This document shows positions 1-6,648 of a stretch of 8,688 nt of DNA, piece after piece. The position numbers were made by a program, and so were the translations under genes. The number at the start of each line of letters is the position of its first letter. Position 1 is the stretch's first letter. Under the pieces are notes generated by a model that was given only the letters and a program-made list of their open reading frames with translations, was not told where the DNA came from and did no database searches. The DNA lies in contig CANQFF010000043.1 of the NCBI GenBank assembly GCA_947598345.1, positions 1-8,688 on the forward strand, written 5' to 3'. This stretch comes from an uncultured Bacilli bacterium (GTDB lineage Bacteria > Bacillota_I > Bacilli_A > RF39 > UBA660).

Positions 1-203
1 CAAGTACCTTAAACTCTTGTATTTACTTACCAAAATAGTCATTTCTTCTATTTTTGGATTTAACCGATACCTCCATGTCCTGGATCTACATATATTACTT
101 TTCCTAATAGTTTCAAATCTGAATTATATACACTAGCACTAACAAAATTTACTGTGAAAACACTAATAATAAACATGAATAGTAAAAATATTTTATTTTT
201 CAT
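1..203 (-). pseudogene. Remnant of a secreted N-acetylmuramoyl-L-alanine amidase (Amidase_3/CwlD type), internally deleted
   Basis: An ATG at 203 preceded by GGGAGG (216-221, 12-base spacing) opens a frame of only 47 codons that stops with TAA at 60-62. It encodes a lipoprotein-less signal peptide (MKNK, then a hydrophobic run to about residue 20, ending VSAS) followed by KVIYVDPGHGG. The latter is the first zinc-binding motif of Amidase_3 peptidoglycan amidases, which cut the bond between MurNAc and L-Ala. The real family needs roughly 180 more residues. After the stop, a different frame stays open to the window edge and reads LNPKIEEMTILVSKY, resembling the family's C-terminal GFxSNPxEExxLL motif. 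I infer a deletion that removed the middle of the gene and shifted the frame. The amidase N-terminus is clear; the C-terminal match is short and less sure. The remnant may continue beyond the window. Confidence 0.6.
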
Positions 204-360
204 AAAATTTTAATTCCTCCCGTTTTTCAAAAATGTGTATAAAATTATTAAATAAACACTGTTATTTAAATATATGATTTTATTTTAATTTAAACAAGAA
301 TTTAGTAAAATTCATTTTAAGCAAATCATTTGTTACTTACATTTAAATAATATTCTTGAG

Positions 361-366
361 ATTATA
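361..366 (-). promoter_or_regulatory. Possible extended -10 promoter for the amidase remnant
   Basis: On the minus strand TATAAT (366 to 361) is preceded by TG plus one base, an extended -10 element. The -35 position holds only a weak TTAAAG 17 bases upstream. It would start a transcript near 354, giving a leader of about 150 bases before the ATG at 203. AT-rich DNA yields such matches by chance, so this is a candidate only. Confidence 0.3.
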
Positions 367-440
367 ACATAAACACCTTTAATCTTTAAAATAATCATTC
401 TTCTATTTTAAGAAATTTTCTTTTCAACGGCTTTTTAATA

Positions 441-484
441 AATAAAAAAGACTAAATAGAAATTATGTTTTCTAATAAGTCTTT
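441..484 (-). terminator. Intrinsic terminator after the four-gene cassette
   Basis: Read on the minus strand, AAAGACT (484-478) pairs with AGTCTTT (453-447). After a 3x3 internal loop, TAGAAA (474-469) pairs with TTTCTA (462-457) around a six-base loop. The stem is followed directly by a T-rich run (TTTTTTATTTATT). It lies about 95 bases after the stop of the peptidase E-like gene, in the right orientation to end that transcript. The stem is AT-rich and therefore weak. Confidence 0.6.
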
Positions 485-578
485 ATAGACTTTTAACCGC
501 TTAACCATCCACATTCATTACTAATATTGCTACTATTATAAAGAAAATATTATTTAAGTTCAAAATAAATAATTAAAA

Positions 579-1259
579 TTATTCTTTTGGTACAAAAGTT
601 AATACATTACCAAATATTTCTAACTTACTAGAATCTCTATTATAAATAAGTGCACCGTTATCGAAAATAGCATAAACTTTTTTATTTTTGTCGTTAGCAA
701 CCGTTTGCAATTTTGATAAATACCTGTTATTATTTATTGAATGAACATCAACATAAAAAGGATCATCTAGCACTCCAAATCCATCATAAAATGCAAAATA
801 CTTATAATAATTATTTTTAGCAGTAATAAAATATCTTTTTAATTGTAACTCACTACCGGCACTCTCGCCAATAATTATTCCTTTATAATGTTTGATATAA
901 TATATTAATTCAATATCATGTAAAACTTTTTTGAAAAGCATTTCAGGATTACCGCCTGGAAAAAGTAAAATTTCACTATTTTGAATAACTTCAATAAGGT
1001 CGTTTTTATTATCTTTATAAGGGTTACATACTCTAATGTTTTCTTTACTAATACCTATTTTTTTTAATTCAGTATAGTATTTATTATACCTTCTACCATT
1101 TACCGGAAAATACTCTTTCTCAAATTCTTCACTTGTTATCTCAACAGGAAAAGCCCATGGGAAAATTGCTACTTTATAATTTGGTTTAACAAATTCTTTT
1201 AATCGTTCCACTATTAAATCCATACCAAATTCAATTTTACTAAATAAAACACTATACAC
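579..1259 (-). CDS. Peptidase E-like (S51 family) protein with class I glutamine-amidotransferase fold
   Basis: A 226-residue protein of the peptidase E / type 1 glutamine amidotransferase-like group. PepE itself is a cytoplasmic serine dipeptidase acting on Asp-X dipeptides. The sequence shows the glycine-rich strand-turn LLFPGGNPE (98-106), the nucleophile elbow GESAGS (131-136, Ser133 as likely nucleophile), a histidine in VDVH (His173) and an acidic residue in AIFDNGAL (Asp200), where S51 enzymes usually carry Glu. So the catalytic set appears largely intact, but the substrate is unknown. The start is GTG at 1259, with GGAG about 11 bases upstream. An in-frame ATG at residue 13 would cut into the first strand and is less likely. 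The gene begins 39 bases after the synthetase-like gene, is followed by a terminator, and is probably the last gene of that transcript. Its role there is inferred only from position. Confidence 0.75.
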   Translation of the reverse strand: MYSVLFSKIEFGMDLIVERLKEFVKPNYKVAIFPWAFPVEITSEEFEKEYFPVNGRRYNKYYTELKKIGISKENIRVCNPYKDNKNDLIEVIQNSEILLFPGGNPEMLFKKVLHDIELIYYIKHYKGIIIGESAGSELQLKRYFITAKNNYYKYFAFYDGFGVLDDPFYVDVHSINNNRYLSKLQTVANDKNKKVYAIFDNGALIYNRDSSKLEIFGNVLTFVPKE

Positions 1260-1298
1260 GATATTACCATCTCCATAACTATTTTAATACTATTACAC

Positions 1299-2381
1299 CT
1301 ATTTTTTGACTAACTTTTTTGATTCAGGAATATTTTGTTGTATATTTATTCCCTTTTGTAAGATTTTTTCTAAATATAAATCTAAAGGCATCTCACTATC
1401 ATCAATTTTCTTTCCACAACTTTTTATAACTTTATATAAATTATTTCTTCTTGTAGTACTTATATTACTTAAAAAATTTATTATACTAGGTGACCAATCG
1501 CAATTTTTATTTCTCCACTTTAAATTATATAAAATAAATAATTTTTTATAAATGCTATCTTTTGTTTTTTCATATTCTGCTAAAGGATTCACAACATTTG
1601 ACTTATTCATATAAGGATTAGCTACAAAACAAATTTCATTGCCAGAAATAATTTTATTTAAATAATTTAATAAATACATCTGATATATTTGATGATTGCT
1701 AGCAAGCATGATAATTTGTTCATTATTAAAAAGTCTAAAATAATTGGTCCAAAGAAAATCAACATCAATATTAAATTTTTTATTATCAACCATTAATTGA
1801 TAACCTGTATCACGCTGTTTAGAAATAAGTATTTTGCTACCTTTAAAAATTTTATTCAAATGTTTAACATCGTTTTTTAAAAAATTGGGTACTATTAATA
1901 TAGAATCATCAATATCTTTTGACAATTCGAGTGTCAATACTTCTTCCTTAAAAAATTTACATTCACTTCCACACTCTTTACAATAATACTTATCTTTTTT
2001 TTCATAATATAATTTACTTATATTAGAATTAATTCCTTGCTTCAAAATATCAACTTTTCCACAATCGCACCTAAAAATTTCCTCATTCGATTTTTTAACA
2101 AAACCTTTATATACTAATTCCTGAATTAAAGATATTATTTCAAAAGCATGATCTTTATCAATAAACAAATTATTATATTTTATTCCTTGACGGTTTAAAT
2201 CATCTATAAAAGTTTTTAATTCTAAATTCTTATCTTTATATGTGTTTAATATATTAATAGTCATCACGCTATCACATGATAAAATATCACTCAAAACATT
2301 CATCAATGTTGGAGCAATATACATACCTATATTTGTTTCTTTTTGTGGTTTTATTGGCATTGTCATTACTATTTTACTCAT
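1299..2381 (-). CDS. Class I aminoacyl-tRNA synthetase-like paralogue with zinc knuckle and eroded catalytic signatures
   Basis: A 360-residue protein laid out like the catalytic part of a MetRS/ValRS-type class I synthetase. Residues 5-32 match the first strand and HIGH helix (TMPIKPQKETNIGMYIAPTL), with NIGM at 17-20 where HIGH belongs. Residues 55-110 follow the GI-YD / H-x-x-x-Q pattern before the connective insert. The insert carries cysteines 105, 107, 134, 137 and 141, a likely zinc knuckle. SKQRDTGYQL (187-196) corresponds to the ISRQRYWG-type strand, and YMNKSNVVNP (257-266) to KMSKSxGNVVxP with the first Lys and the spacing lost. About 90 residues follow, too few for a normal anticodon-binding domain. 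Housekeeping MetRS is about 500-650 residues with intact motifs, so this is a paralogue. It may bind an amino acid or nucleotide without charging tRNA. The ATG has GGAG five bases upstream, overlapping the preceding TAG stop. Confidence 0.7.
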   Translation of the reverse strand: MSKIVMTMPIKPQKETNIGMYIAPTLMNVLSDILSCDSVMTINILNTYKDKNLELKTFIDDLNRQGIKYNNLFIDKDHAFEIISLIQELVYKGFVKKSNEEIFRCDCGKVDILKQGINSNISKLYYEKKDKYYCKECGSECKFFKEEVLTLELSKDIDDSILIVPNFLKNDVKHLNKIFKGSKILISKQRDTGYQLMVDNKKFNIDVDFLWTNYFRLFNNEQIIMLASNHQIYQMYLLNYLNKIISGNEICFVANPYMNKSNVVNPLAEYEKTKDSIYKKLFILYNLKWRNKNCDWSPSIINFLSNISTTRRNNLYKVIKSCGKKIDDSEMPLDLYLEKILQKGINIQQNIPESKKLVKK

Positions 2382-2389
2382 ATTTTCTC

Positions 2390-3061
2390 CTATATTTTTA
2401 TTCTTGTTAGTACTTTTTTTAAAGATTTATGAAGATTACCAGTGGATTCATTTTGAACATCAATTAAATCTTCAGCGTATAAATTATTATATAATTGACA
2501 AACAAGTTCAGAATCAAAACTATCATAATTTCTAGAACTAAAATTAATATTACTACTTATAAACAAATTTTCGATTCTTGAAAGTTGCCAAAGATATCTA
2601 AAAATATTAGTTTTTACATTTTCCAACTCATTGTAAGAAAATAACTTAATAAATTCTTGTTTATCAAATATTTCGAAAAAATTTAAACCATTTACAGAAA
2701 TTTCATTGATAAATAAATATCTTCTTATTAATGATAATGTTTTATATATAAATTTTAAATTTTTAACTTTTAAATTGATATTAATATCACTAATTATATC
2801 TGTTTTATTAATATCAAAACTATATTCAAACATTTCCTTCTTTAATTCTTCTAGTAACTTATTATAATTAATATAATTTGTTCTATCCACATTATCTTCA
2901 TCAATACTATTTAACGCAATATTTATATCGTAGTCTTTACAGTTAGTAATTAACTGTTCATAAGAATAACACCACTCATTACATTTATCAGTAGTAATAT
3001 TATTTCTTATATAATTTAAAAAATCGTTATAATCCCTAGAAGAGTTTTTTATTTTATACAT
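2390..3061 (-). CDS. Helical protein resembling the domain after the nucleotidyltransferase in GlnD/GlnE enzymes
   Basis: 223 residues, mostly predicted helix, very rich in Asn, Ile, Leu and Lys, with no signal peptide or membrane span. Residues 91-169 (SDININLKVKNLKFIYKTLSL ... LENVKTNIFRYLWQLSRIENLF, split here) follow the pattern of the helical domain after the catalytic domain in GlnD uridylyltransferase and GlnE adenylyltransferase. There, DxKxGxGGxRxIEFxxQxLxL is followed by a helix ending LRxxExxLQ. The glycine pair of that motif is absent. The start ATG shares its A with the TAA stop of the upstream nucleotidyltransferase gene, so translation is probably coupled. Together the two chains total 407 residues, the size of one continuous enzyme. 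Either the enzyme is naturally two subunits or one base has been lost. The stop TAG overlaps the ribosome binding site of the synthetase-like gene. The family assignment rests on pattern, not a clear signature. Confidence 0.5.
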   Translation of the reverse strand: MYKIKNSSRDYNDFLNYIRNNITTDKCNEWCYSYEQLITNCKDYDINIALNSIDEDNVDRTNYINYNKLLEELKKEMFEYSFDINKTDIISDININLKVKNLKFIYKTLSLIRRYLFINEISVNGLNFFEIFDKQEFIKLFSYNELENVKTNIFRYLWQLSRIENLFISSNINFSSRNYDSFDSELVCQLYNNLYAEDLIDVQNESTGNLHKSLKKVLTRIKI

Positions 3062-3615
3062 TATTTCATCAGAGTTTGCCCGACAATAATACTTATAAAT
3101 TTGTTTGAAAACGAAATATTACATTCTTCTGTAGACTCAAACAAATTATAATTTAAATTATTATATGTATAAAGCATCATGGTATGTACTCTATCTCTTC
3201 CACTATATCCAACGACTTTTTGCAAAATTATGGAAACTATTTCCTCTATTGGTAATATTTCTTTTTTAAAATTATTAGGATATAAAATATTTAAATCTAT
3301 GTCACTATTCATCCTATTTAAACTTTTAGCAAAACTACCATGTATAAAAACAATATGAGGCACATTAGATAACTGTGGAAAGAAATTAATAACTTCCTTA
3401 ATAAGCGATAATATAATATTTTTATGTTTCTTTATCAATTCGATATGTTTATCTTTATCATATTTTAGTAGAATCTTATTATTTAACAATTCCAAATTTT
3501 TAAATTCAAAAATATAATTATTAGTTAGCTGATTAATAAAAGTTTCTATATCCGCAATATTAGGGGTATCAAATAAATAATCAAAATTGCACCTTTTCAA
3601 ATTAATCATCTCCAT
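3061..3615 (-). CDS. Nucleotidyltransferase with GlnD/GlnE-like GSxA...SDxD active site
   Basis: 184 residues. The active-site motif is clear: FIHGSFAKSLNRMNSDIDLN (90-109), a Gly-Ser turn followed by Asp105-x-Asp107, the metal-binding pair of the polymerase-beta-like nucleotidyltransferases. The SDIDLNILYP form is closest to GlnE/GlnD-type protein nucleotidylyltransferases. A third carboxylate is not obvious in the strand at 143-151 (VHTMMLYTY). Residues 50-80 form a helix before the motif. The C-terminal IVGQTLMK ends in what should be mid-domain, where GlnD-like proteins read xRFLxGDxxL, so the chain seems to continue in the next frame. The gene is first in the cassette, behind a good promoter (3664-3692). 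The ATG at 3615 has no clear ribosome binding site. The ATG at codon 3 has GGAG only one base away, so it is not better. HEPN/MNT toxin-antitoxin NTases are smaller and their partner carries RxxxxH, which is not seen here. Confidence 0.7.
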   Translation of the reverse strand: MEMINLKRCNFDYLFDTPNIADIETFINQLTNNYIFEFKNLELLNNKILLKYDKDKHIELIKKHKNIILSLIKEVINFFPQLSNVPHIVFIHGSFAKSLNRMNSDIDLNILYPNNFKKEILPIEEIVSIILQKVVGYSGRDRVHTMMLYTYNNLNYNLFESTEECNISFSNKFISIIVGQTLMK

Positions 3616-3663
3616 TTATATATTCGTTGGAATGTTATCTCTTGTTAAATAAAAACAAAATAC

Positions 3664-3692
3664 TTTATAAGCAGTTTCTATATTAAAGTCAT
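3664..3692 (-). promoter_or_regulatory. Promoter of the four-gene cassette
   Basis: On the minus strand ATGACT (3692-3687) is followed, after exactly 17 bases, by TATAAA (3669-3664). These are close to the sigma-A -35 and -10 consensus. Transcription would start near 3657, about 40 bases before the nucleotidyltransferase ATG. The match lies in the 104-base gap below the pseudouridine synthase, where a separate promoter for the cassette is expected. Confidence 0.5.
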
Positions 3693-3719
3693 TAAAAAAT
3701 TAGACAAATCCTTTACAAA

Positions 3720-4367
3720 TTAAAATAAATTCCAAGGTTTTTTATCAGGAAGTTCTAATTCAAAAGTCATATTATCCTTTGTTGTAGGATGAACAAAAGT
3801 AATTTTTTTTGAAAATAACGATATTTGTTGACCTACCTTAGCATTCTTATTATATTTTTGATCACCATAAAGAGGATGATTGCGAGAAGAAAATTGTACC
3901 CTTATTTGATGAGATCTTCCAGTTTCTAAATCAATACTAACCAAAGATAAATTATCTTTATAACCTATTACTTTGTATTTTAAAATTGCTTCTTTTCCTT
4001 TTTTATCAATTTTAACAATATTAGTATTTCTGTCTTTTAGTAAACTATCTTTAAATACACCAAAATCATCTAATTTACCTTCTACCACAGCATAATATGT
4101 TTTTTTAAAAGTTCTATTTCTTATTTGTTCACTAAGTCTAGATGCACATTTACTTGTTTTTGCAAACACCATAATGCCACCTACTGGCCTATCTAGCCTA
4201 TGTACAAGTCCTAGATAAACATTACCCAATTTTTTATCTCTTTTTTTTATCATTGACTTTAACATAGTTAATAAATCCATATCTTTACTGTTATCTGCTT
4301 GAACAGGAATATTAATAGGCTTTTCTACTACTAAGAGGTGATTATCTTCATATATTATATTAATCAT
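3720..4367 (-). CDS. RluA-family RNA pseudouridine synthase
   Basis: Converts specific uridines in ribosomal or transfer RNA to pseudouridine. With the start at 4367 the protein has 215 residues. IIYEDNHLLVVEKP (4-17) is the family's N-terminal strand pair. GLVHRLDRPVGG (53-64) is motif II with catalytic Asp59. KKTYYAVVEG (88-97) and ETGRSHQIRVQF follow in family order. No S4 RNA-binding domain precedes it, so it belongs to the short RluA-type proteins. The site modified cannot be told. The frame is open nine codons further upstream (to 4394), but the ATG at 4367 fits the family N-terminus and has GGAAGG ten bases upstream. It overlaps the last eight bases of the methyltransferase gene (ATGATTAA), indicating translational coupling of two RNA-modification enzymes. 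Confidence 0.9.
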   Translation of the reverse strand: MINIIYEDNHLLVVEKPINIPVQADNSKDMDLLTMLKSMIKKRDKKLGNVYLGLVHRLDRPVGGIMVFAKTSKCASRLSEQIRNRTFKKTYYAVVEGKLDDFGVFKDSLLKDRNTNIVKIDKKGKEAILKYKVIGYKDNLSLVSIDLETGRSHQIRVQFSSRNHPLYGDQKYNKNAKVGQQISLFSKKITFVHPTTKDNMTFELELPDKKPWNLF

Positions 4368-5232
4368 CAAGCGTAAACCTTCCATATATACCACAAGGAA
4401 GTATTAAATTATCCCTTGTTATTTTAAGTCCTACCTCACCAGCATCAACTTTACCATTTGGATAAAGAGGCAAAATAGTTGTTCTTAATATATTTTCTAA
4501 AACAATGCTAGAAATACCAGTAGTATATGAATTTATTAAAAAAAATAAAGGTTTATCACTTAAAATTTTTATACAAGCATTTATAAGTTCATATATTGAT
4601 TTTTCAAATTTCCAAACTTCATTATTTGGTCCTCTACCATAACTAGGTGGATCCATTACTATGGCATCATACTTATTACCTCTTCTATATTCTCTTTCTA
4701 CAAATTTTAGGCAATCGTCTACTATAAATCTTATCGAGTTTTTTTCTAAACCACATAATTTCATATTTTCTTTTGCCCACTCTGTCATACCCTTTGAGGC
4801 ATCGACTTGAACTACATCTGCACCTGCACTAGAACAAGCCATTGTAGCCGCACCCGTATACGAAAATAAATTTAAAACTTTTATTTTTCTATTACTTTTT
4901 TTAATAGTATCCATCATAAAATCCCAGTTAGTTGCCTGTTCTGGAAATAGTCCAGTGTGTTTAAAATTAGTAGGGCTTACTTTAAATGTTAAATGTTTAT
5001 AAGAAATAGTCCAGTATTCAGGTAATTTAGAATAAAATTTCCATTCACCACCGCCTTTACTACTTCTAAAATAATGTCCATCAACATTTTTCCATTTTTC
5101 ATTATACTCTACATTCCATATTGCTTGTGGATCTGGTCTTCTAAGTATAACATTACCCCATCTTTCTAATTTCTCACCATTTCCAGCATCTATACATTCA
5201 TAACTTTCCCAATCGCTGCTTATTCTTCTCAT
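4360..5232 (-). CDS. Class I SAM-dependent methyltransferase, RlmI/RlmK-like
   Basis: 290 residues, full length for the short members of the rRNA large-subunit methyltransferase group. SAM-binding motif I is VLNLFSYTGAAT (119-130), and the acidic end of strand 2 is Asp144 (VQVDAS). An acidic pair at 172-173 follows, and the catalytic-region motif IV is MDPPSYGRG (193-201), typical of RlmI-like cytosine-5 and RlmKL-type guanine methyltransferases. The N-terminal part carries the family's GLFPEQATNW segment (94-103). No PUA domain precedes it, unlike Escherichia coli RlmI. The target base is not determinable from sequence. The ATG has AGGTGA upstream. The gene starts eight bases after guanylate kinase and overlaps the pseudouridine synthase, so the two RNA-modifying enzymes are probably made together. 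SAM, made by metK upstream on the same strand, is its cofactor. Confidence 0.85.
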   Translation of the reverse strand: MRRISSDWESYECIDAGNGEKLERWGNVILRRPDPQAIWNVEYNEKWKNVDGHYFRSSKGGGEWKFYSKLPEYWTISYKHLTFKVSPTNFKHTGLFPEQATNWDFMMDTIKKSNRKIKVLNLFSYTGAATMACSSAGADVVQVDASKGMTEWAKENMKLCGLEKNSIRFIVDDCLKFVEREYRRGNKYDAIVMDPPSYGRGPNNEVWKFEKSIYELINACIKILSDKPLFFLINSYTTGISSIVLENILRTTILPLYPNGKVDAGEVGLKITRDNLILPCGIYGRFTLDD

Positions 5233-5240
5233 ATTATCAC

Positions 5241-5915
5241 CTATATTTTCATATCCTCGTTATCAAATTTTTTGTCTATCAATCCTTCGTGTATAAACTC
5301 TTCTTTATTATTTAAATAAATATCTTCTATTCTATCTACTCTACACTTTTCTGCTTTAATAATAGCTTCAACTTTATCAACAGCTATATTTAACTTATCA
5401 TTTACAACTATATAATTATATTTTTTATATTCATTTATTTCTTTATATGCAGTTTTAAATCTTTCTAATATCTTATCTTTAGATTCTGTATTTCTAGCAA
5501 TTAATCTTTCTTTAAGGACTTCCATACTTGGTGGGACAATAAATATAAATAAAGCTTCTGGTATTCTTTCTTTAATTTTTAATGCACCTTGTATATCGAT
5601 ATTTAATATTACACTTATGCCCTTGTTAAGATCATCTTCTATTTTTGCTTTAGGTGTACCATAGTATTGATTATTATGCACGATAGCATATTCTAATAAC
5701 TCGTCTTTTCTTATGCTTTCTTCAAATTCTTCTTTAGAAACAAAATAATAATCTTTTCCGTTTACTTCTTCACCTCTTGGTTCTCGTGATGTCATAGAAA
5801 TAGACATTTTAATATTACTAATATCATTAACAACCCTATTACATATTGTGTCTTTTCCCGCACCACTTGGACCTGAAACAACTATAAGTAACCCTTTCGT
5901 TTTTTCTTTTATCAT
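5241..5915 (-). CDS. gmk: Guanylate kinase
   Basis: Phosphorylates GMP (and dGMP) to GDP with ATP, an essential cytoplasmic step of purine nucleotide supply. With the start at 5915 it has 224 residues, slightly longer than the usual 200-210. Its P-loop is SGPSGAGKDT (14-23). It has the GMP-binding segment TSREPRGEEVNGKDYYFVS, and LLEYAIVHNNQYYGTP and ILNIDIQGALKIK in the expected order. The lid/C-terminal part with ERLIARNTES is also present. The P-loop has Asp where GKG/GKS is more usual, a mild variant. The frame extends 16 codons upstream, but the inner ATG has AGGTGA at ideal spacing and fits the family N-terminus, so I chose it. The gene is part of the minus-strand run, 31 bases after the phosphodiesterase gene. 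Confidence 0.95.
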   Translation of the reverse strand: MIKEKTKGLLIVVSGPSGAGKDTICNRVVNDISNIKMSISMTSREPRGEEVNGKDYYFVSKEEFEESIRKDELLEYAIVHNNQYYGTPKAKIEDDLNKGISVILNIDIQGALKIKERIPEALFIFIVPPSMEVLKERLIARNTESKDKILERFKTAYKEINEYKKYNYIVVNDKLNIAVDKVEAIIKAEKCRVDRIEDIYLNNKEEFIHEGLIDKKFDNEDMKI

Positions 5916-5946
5916 ATCATCACCTGTCTTTATATAGTATAACATA

Positions 5947-6609
5947 TTATAAAATATTTTCACATATTAAATTATCACACAAATCCTTATATTTTTTATA
6001 TTCTTTATCACTCCTAATAGTCCATCCTATTTTAAATTTATTAATCTTAAAAGGCAAATGTTTTTTATAAATAGAAATAAAATCTATTTTTTTTGTATAT
6101 CTTTTTAAAACTTTATAATTTAAATCATTGAAAATAATTAAACCTATAATATAATTTTTTCTATTTTTATAAAACCAATCTATTACAAATGGATTGATAC
6201 TATGAATAGCAAATTTACCACTATAGTTATCCAGTATTTTTACTAGTTCTTCCTCAAAATTTGAATTATTATTTAAATCTTTAACTTCAATTAAGATAGG
6301 AACTTTTCCATCAATTATGTGCATAACTTGTTCTAAAGTGGGAATAGTATATTTATTTTTGATTTTTATTTTAGATAAATGTGCATAACTCATATTTTCT
6401 ATCAACTTATGCACATTACACAGCCTATATAAATCATAATCGTGGTAAACTACTATGGTATTATCTTTTAAAATGTGTATATCTAATTCTATAATATAAT
6501 TTTTATACACACACTTAGTAAATGCACTTATAGTATTTTCAACTATTCCACTTTTATATACACCTCTATGTGCGATTAAACTGTTTTTTAAGAAATCTAA
6601 ATTTTTCAT
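5947..6609 (-). CDS. Glycerophosphodiester phosphodiesterase (GDPD family)
   Basis: Hydrolyses deacylated phospholipids (glycerophosphodiesters) to glycerol-3-phosphate and an alcohol. 220 residues, the size of cytoplasmic UgpQ-like enzymes. It shows IAHRGV (12-17), ENT (24-26), ELD (41-43), the HD pair His56-Asp57 in VVYHD, and IEVK (107-110), which together form the metal-binding and catalytic site. Late strands IGWTIR (194-199) and the C-terminal CENIL match the barrel end. There is no signal peptide or membrane span, so it should act in the cytosol. The ATG at 6609 has no recognisable ribosome binding site and lies 13 bases after the T-run of a candidate terminator, so expression may be low or driven from an internal promoter. 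It could also be a related GDPD-fold enzyme with another diester substrate. Confidence 0.9.
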   Translation of the reverse strand: MKNLDFLKNSLIAHRGVYKSGIVENTISAFTKCVYKNYIIELDIHILKDNTIVVYHDYDLYRLCNVHKLIENMSYAHLSKIKIKNKYTIPTLEQVMHIIDGKVPILIEVKDLNNNSNFEEELVKILDNYSGKFAIHSINPFVIDWFYKNRKNYIIGLIIFNDLNYKVLKRYTKKIDFISIYKKHLPFKINKFKIGWTIRSDKEYKKYKDLCDNLICENIL

Positions 6610-6622
6610 ATTTAAATATATG

Positions 6623-6648
6623 AAAAAAGATATAGTTTTATCTATACC
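6623..6648 (-). terminator. Candidate intrinsic terminator at the end of the HD gene
   Basis: On the minus strand GGTATAG (6648-6642) pairs over seven positions (one G-T) with CTATATC (6635-6629) around the six-base loop ATAAAA. It is followed at once by TTTTTT. The left arm contains the TAG stop of the HD gene. The stem is short and AT-rich, so read-through into the phosphodiesterase gene is likely. Confidence 0.5.

Larger units (their letters stand above)
204..578. other. 375-base gap without a gene
   Basis: This very AT-rich spacer separates the amidase remnant from the four-gene cassette. I see in it a ribosome binding site (216-221), a possible extended -10 promoter (361-366) and one minus-strand terminator (441-484). 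No open frame with start and ribosome binding site, tRNA or long repeat is visible in the rest. Confidence 0.5.

Noticed and set aside
1306..1551. Plus-strand open frame of 81 codons, hydrophobic
   Set aside because: It lies wholly antisense to the synthetase-like gene and has no ribosome binding site. Its Phe/Leu/Ile-rich product is what the reverse of Lys/Asn/Glu-rich codons gives.
1299..2381. Housekeeping methionyl-tRNA synthetase
   Set aside because: It is too short, lacks HIGH, KMSKS and an anticodon-binding domain, and sits in an accessory-looking cassette.
2242..2535. Plus-strand open frame of 97 codons with a membrane-like run
   Set aside because: It is antisense across the junction of two well-supported minus-strand genes, and its hydrophobic stretch is a by-product of reverse-strand codons.
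3064..3066. Programmed -1 ribosomal frameshift joining the two nucleotidyltransferase parts
   Set aside because: There is no proper XXXYYYZ slippery heptamer in frame and no clear downstream stem. The TAATG overlap is better explained by termination-reinitiation or a lost base.
2390..3615. HEPN/MNT toxin-antitoxin pair
   Set aside because: The nucleotidyltransferase is larger than MNT antitoxins and its SDIDLNILYP motif is GlnE/GlnD-like. The partner lacks the RxxxxH motif of HEPN RNases.
3616..3719. Terminator after the pseudouridine synthase
   Set aside because: A T-run exists on the minus strand near 3700, but I could not find a stable stem before it.
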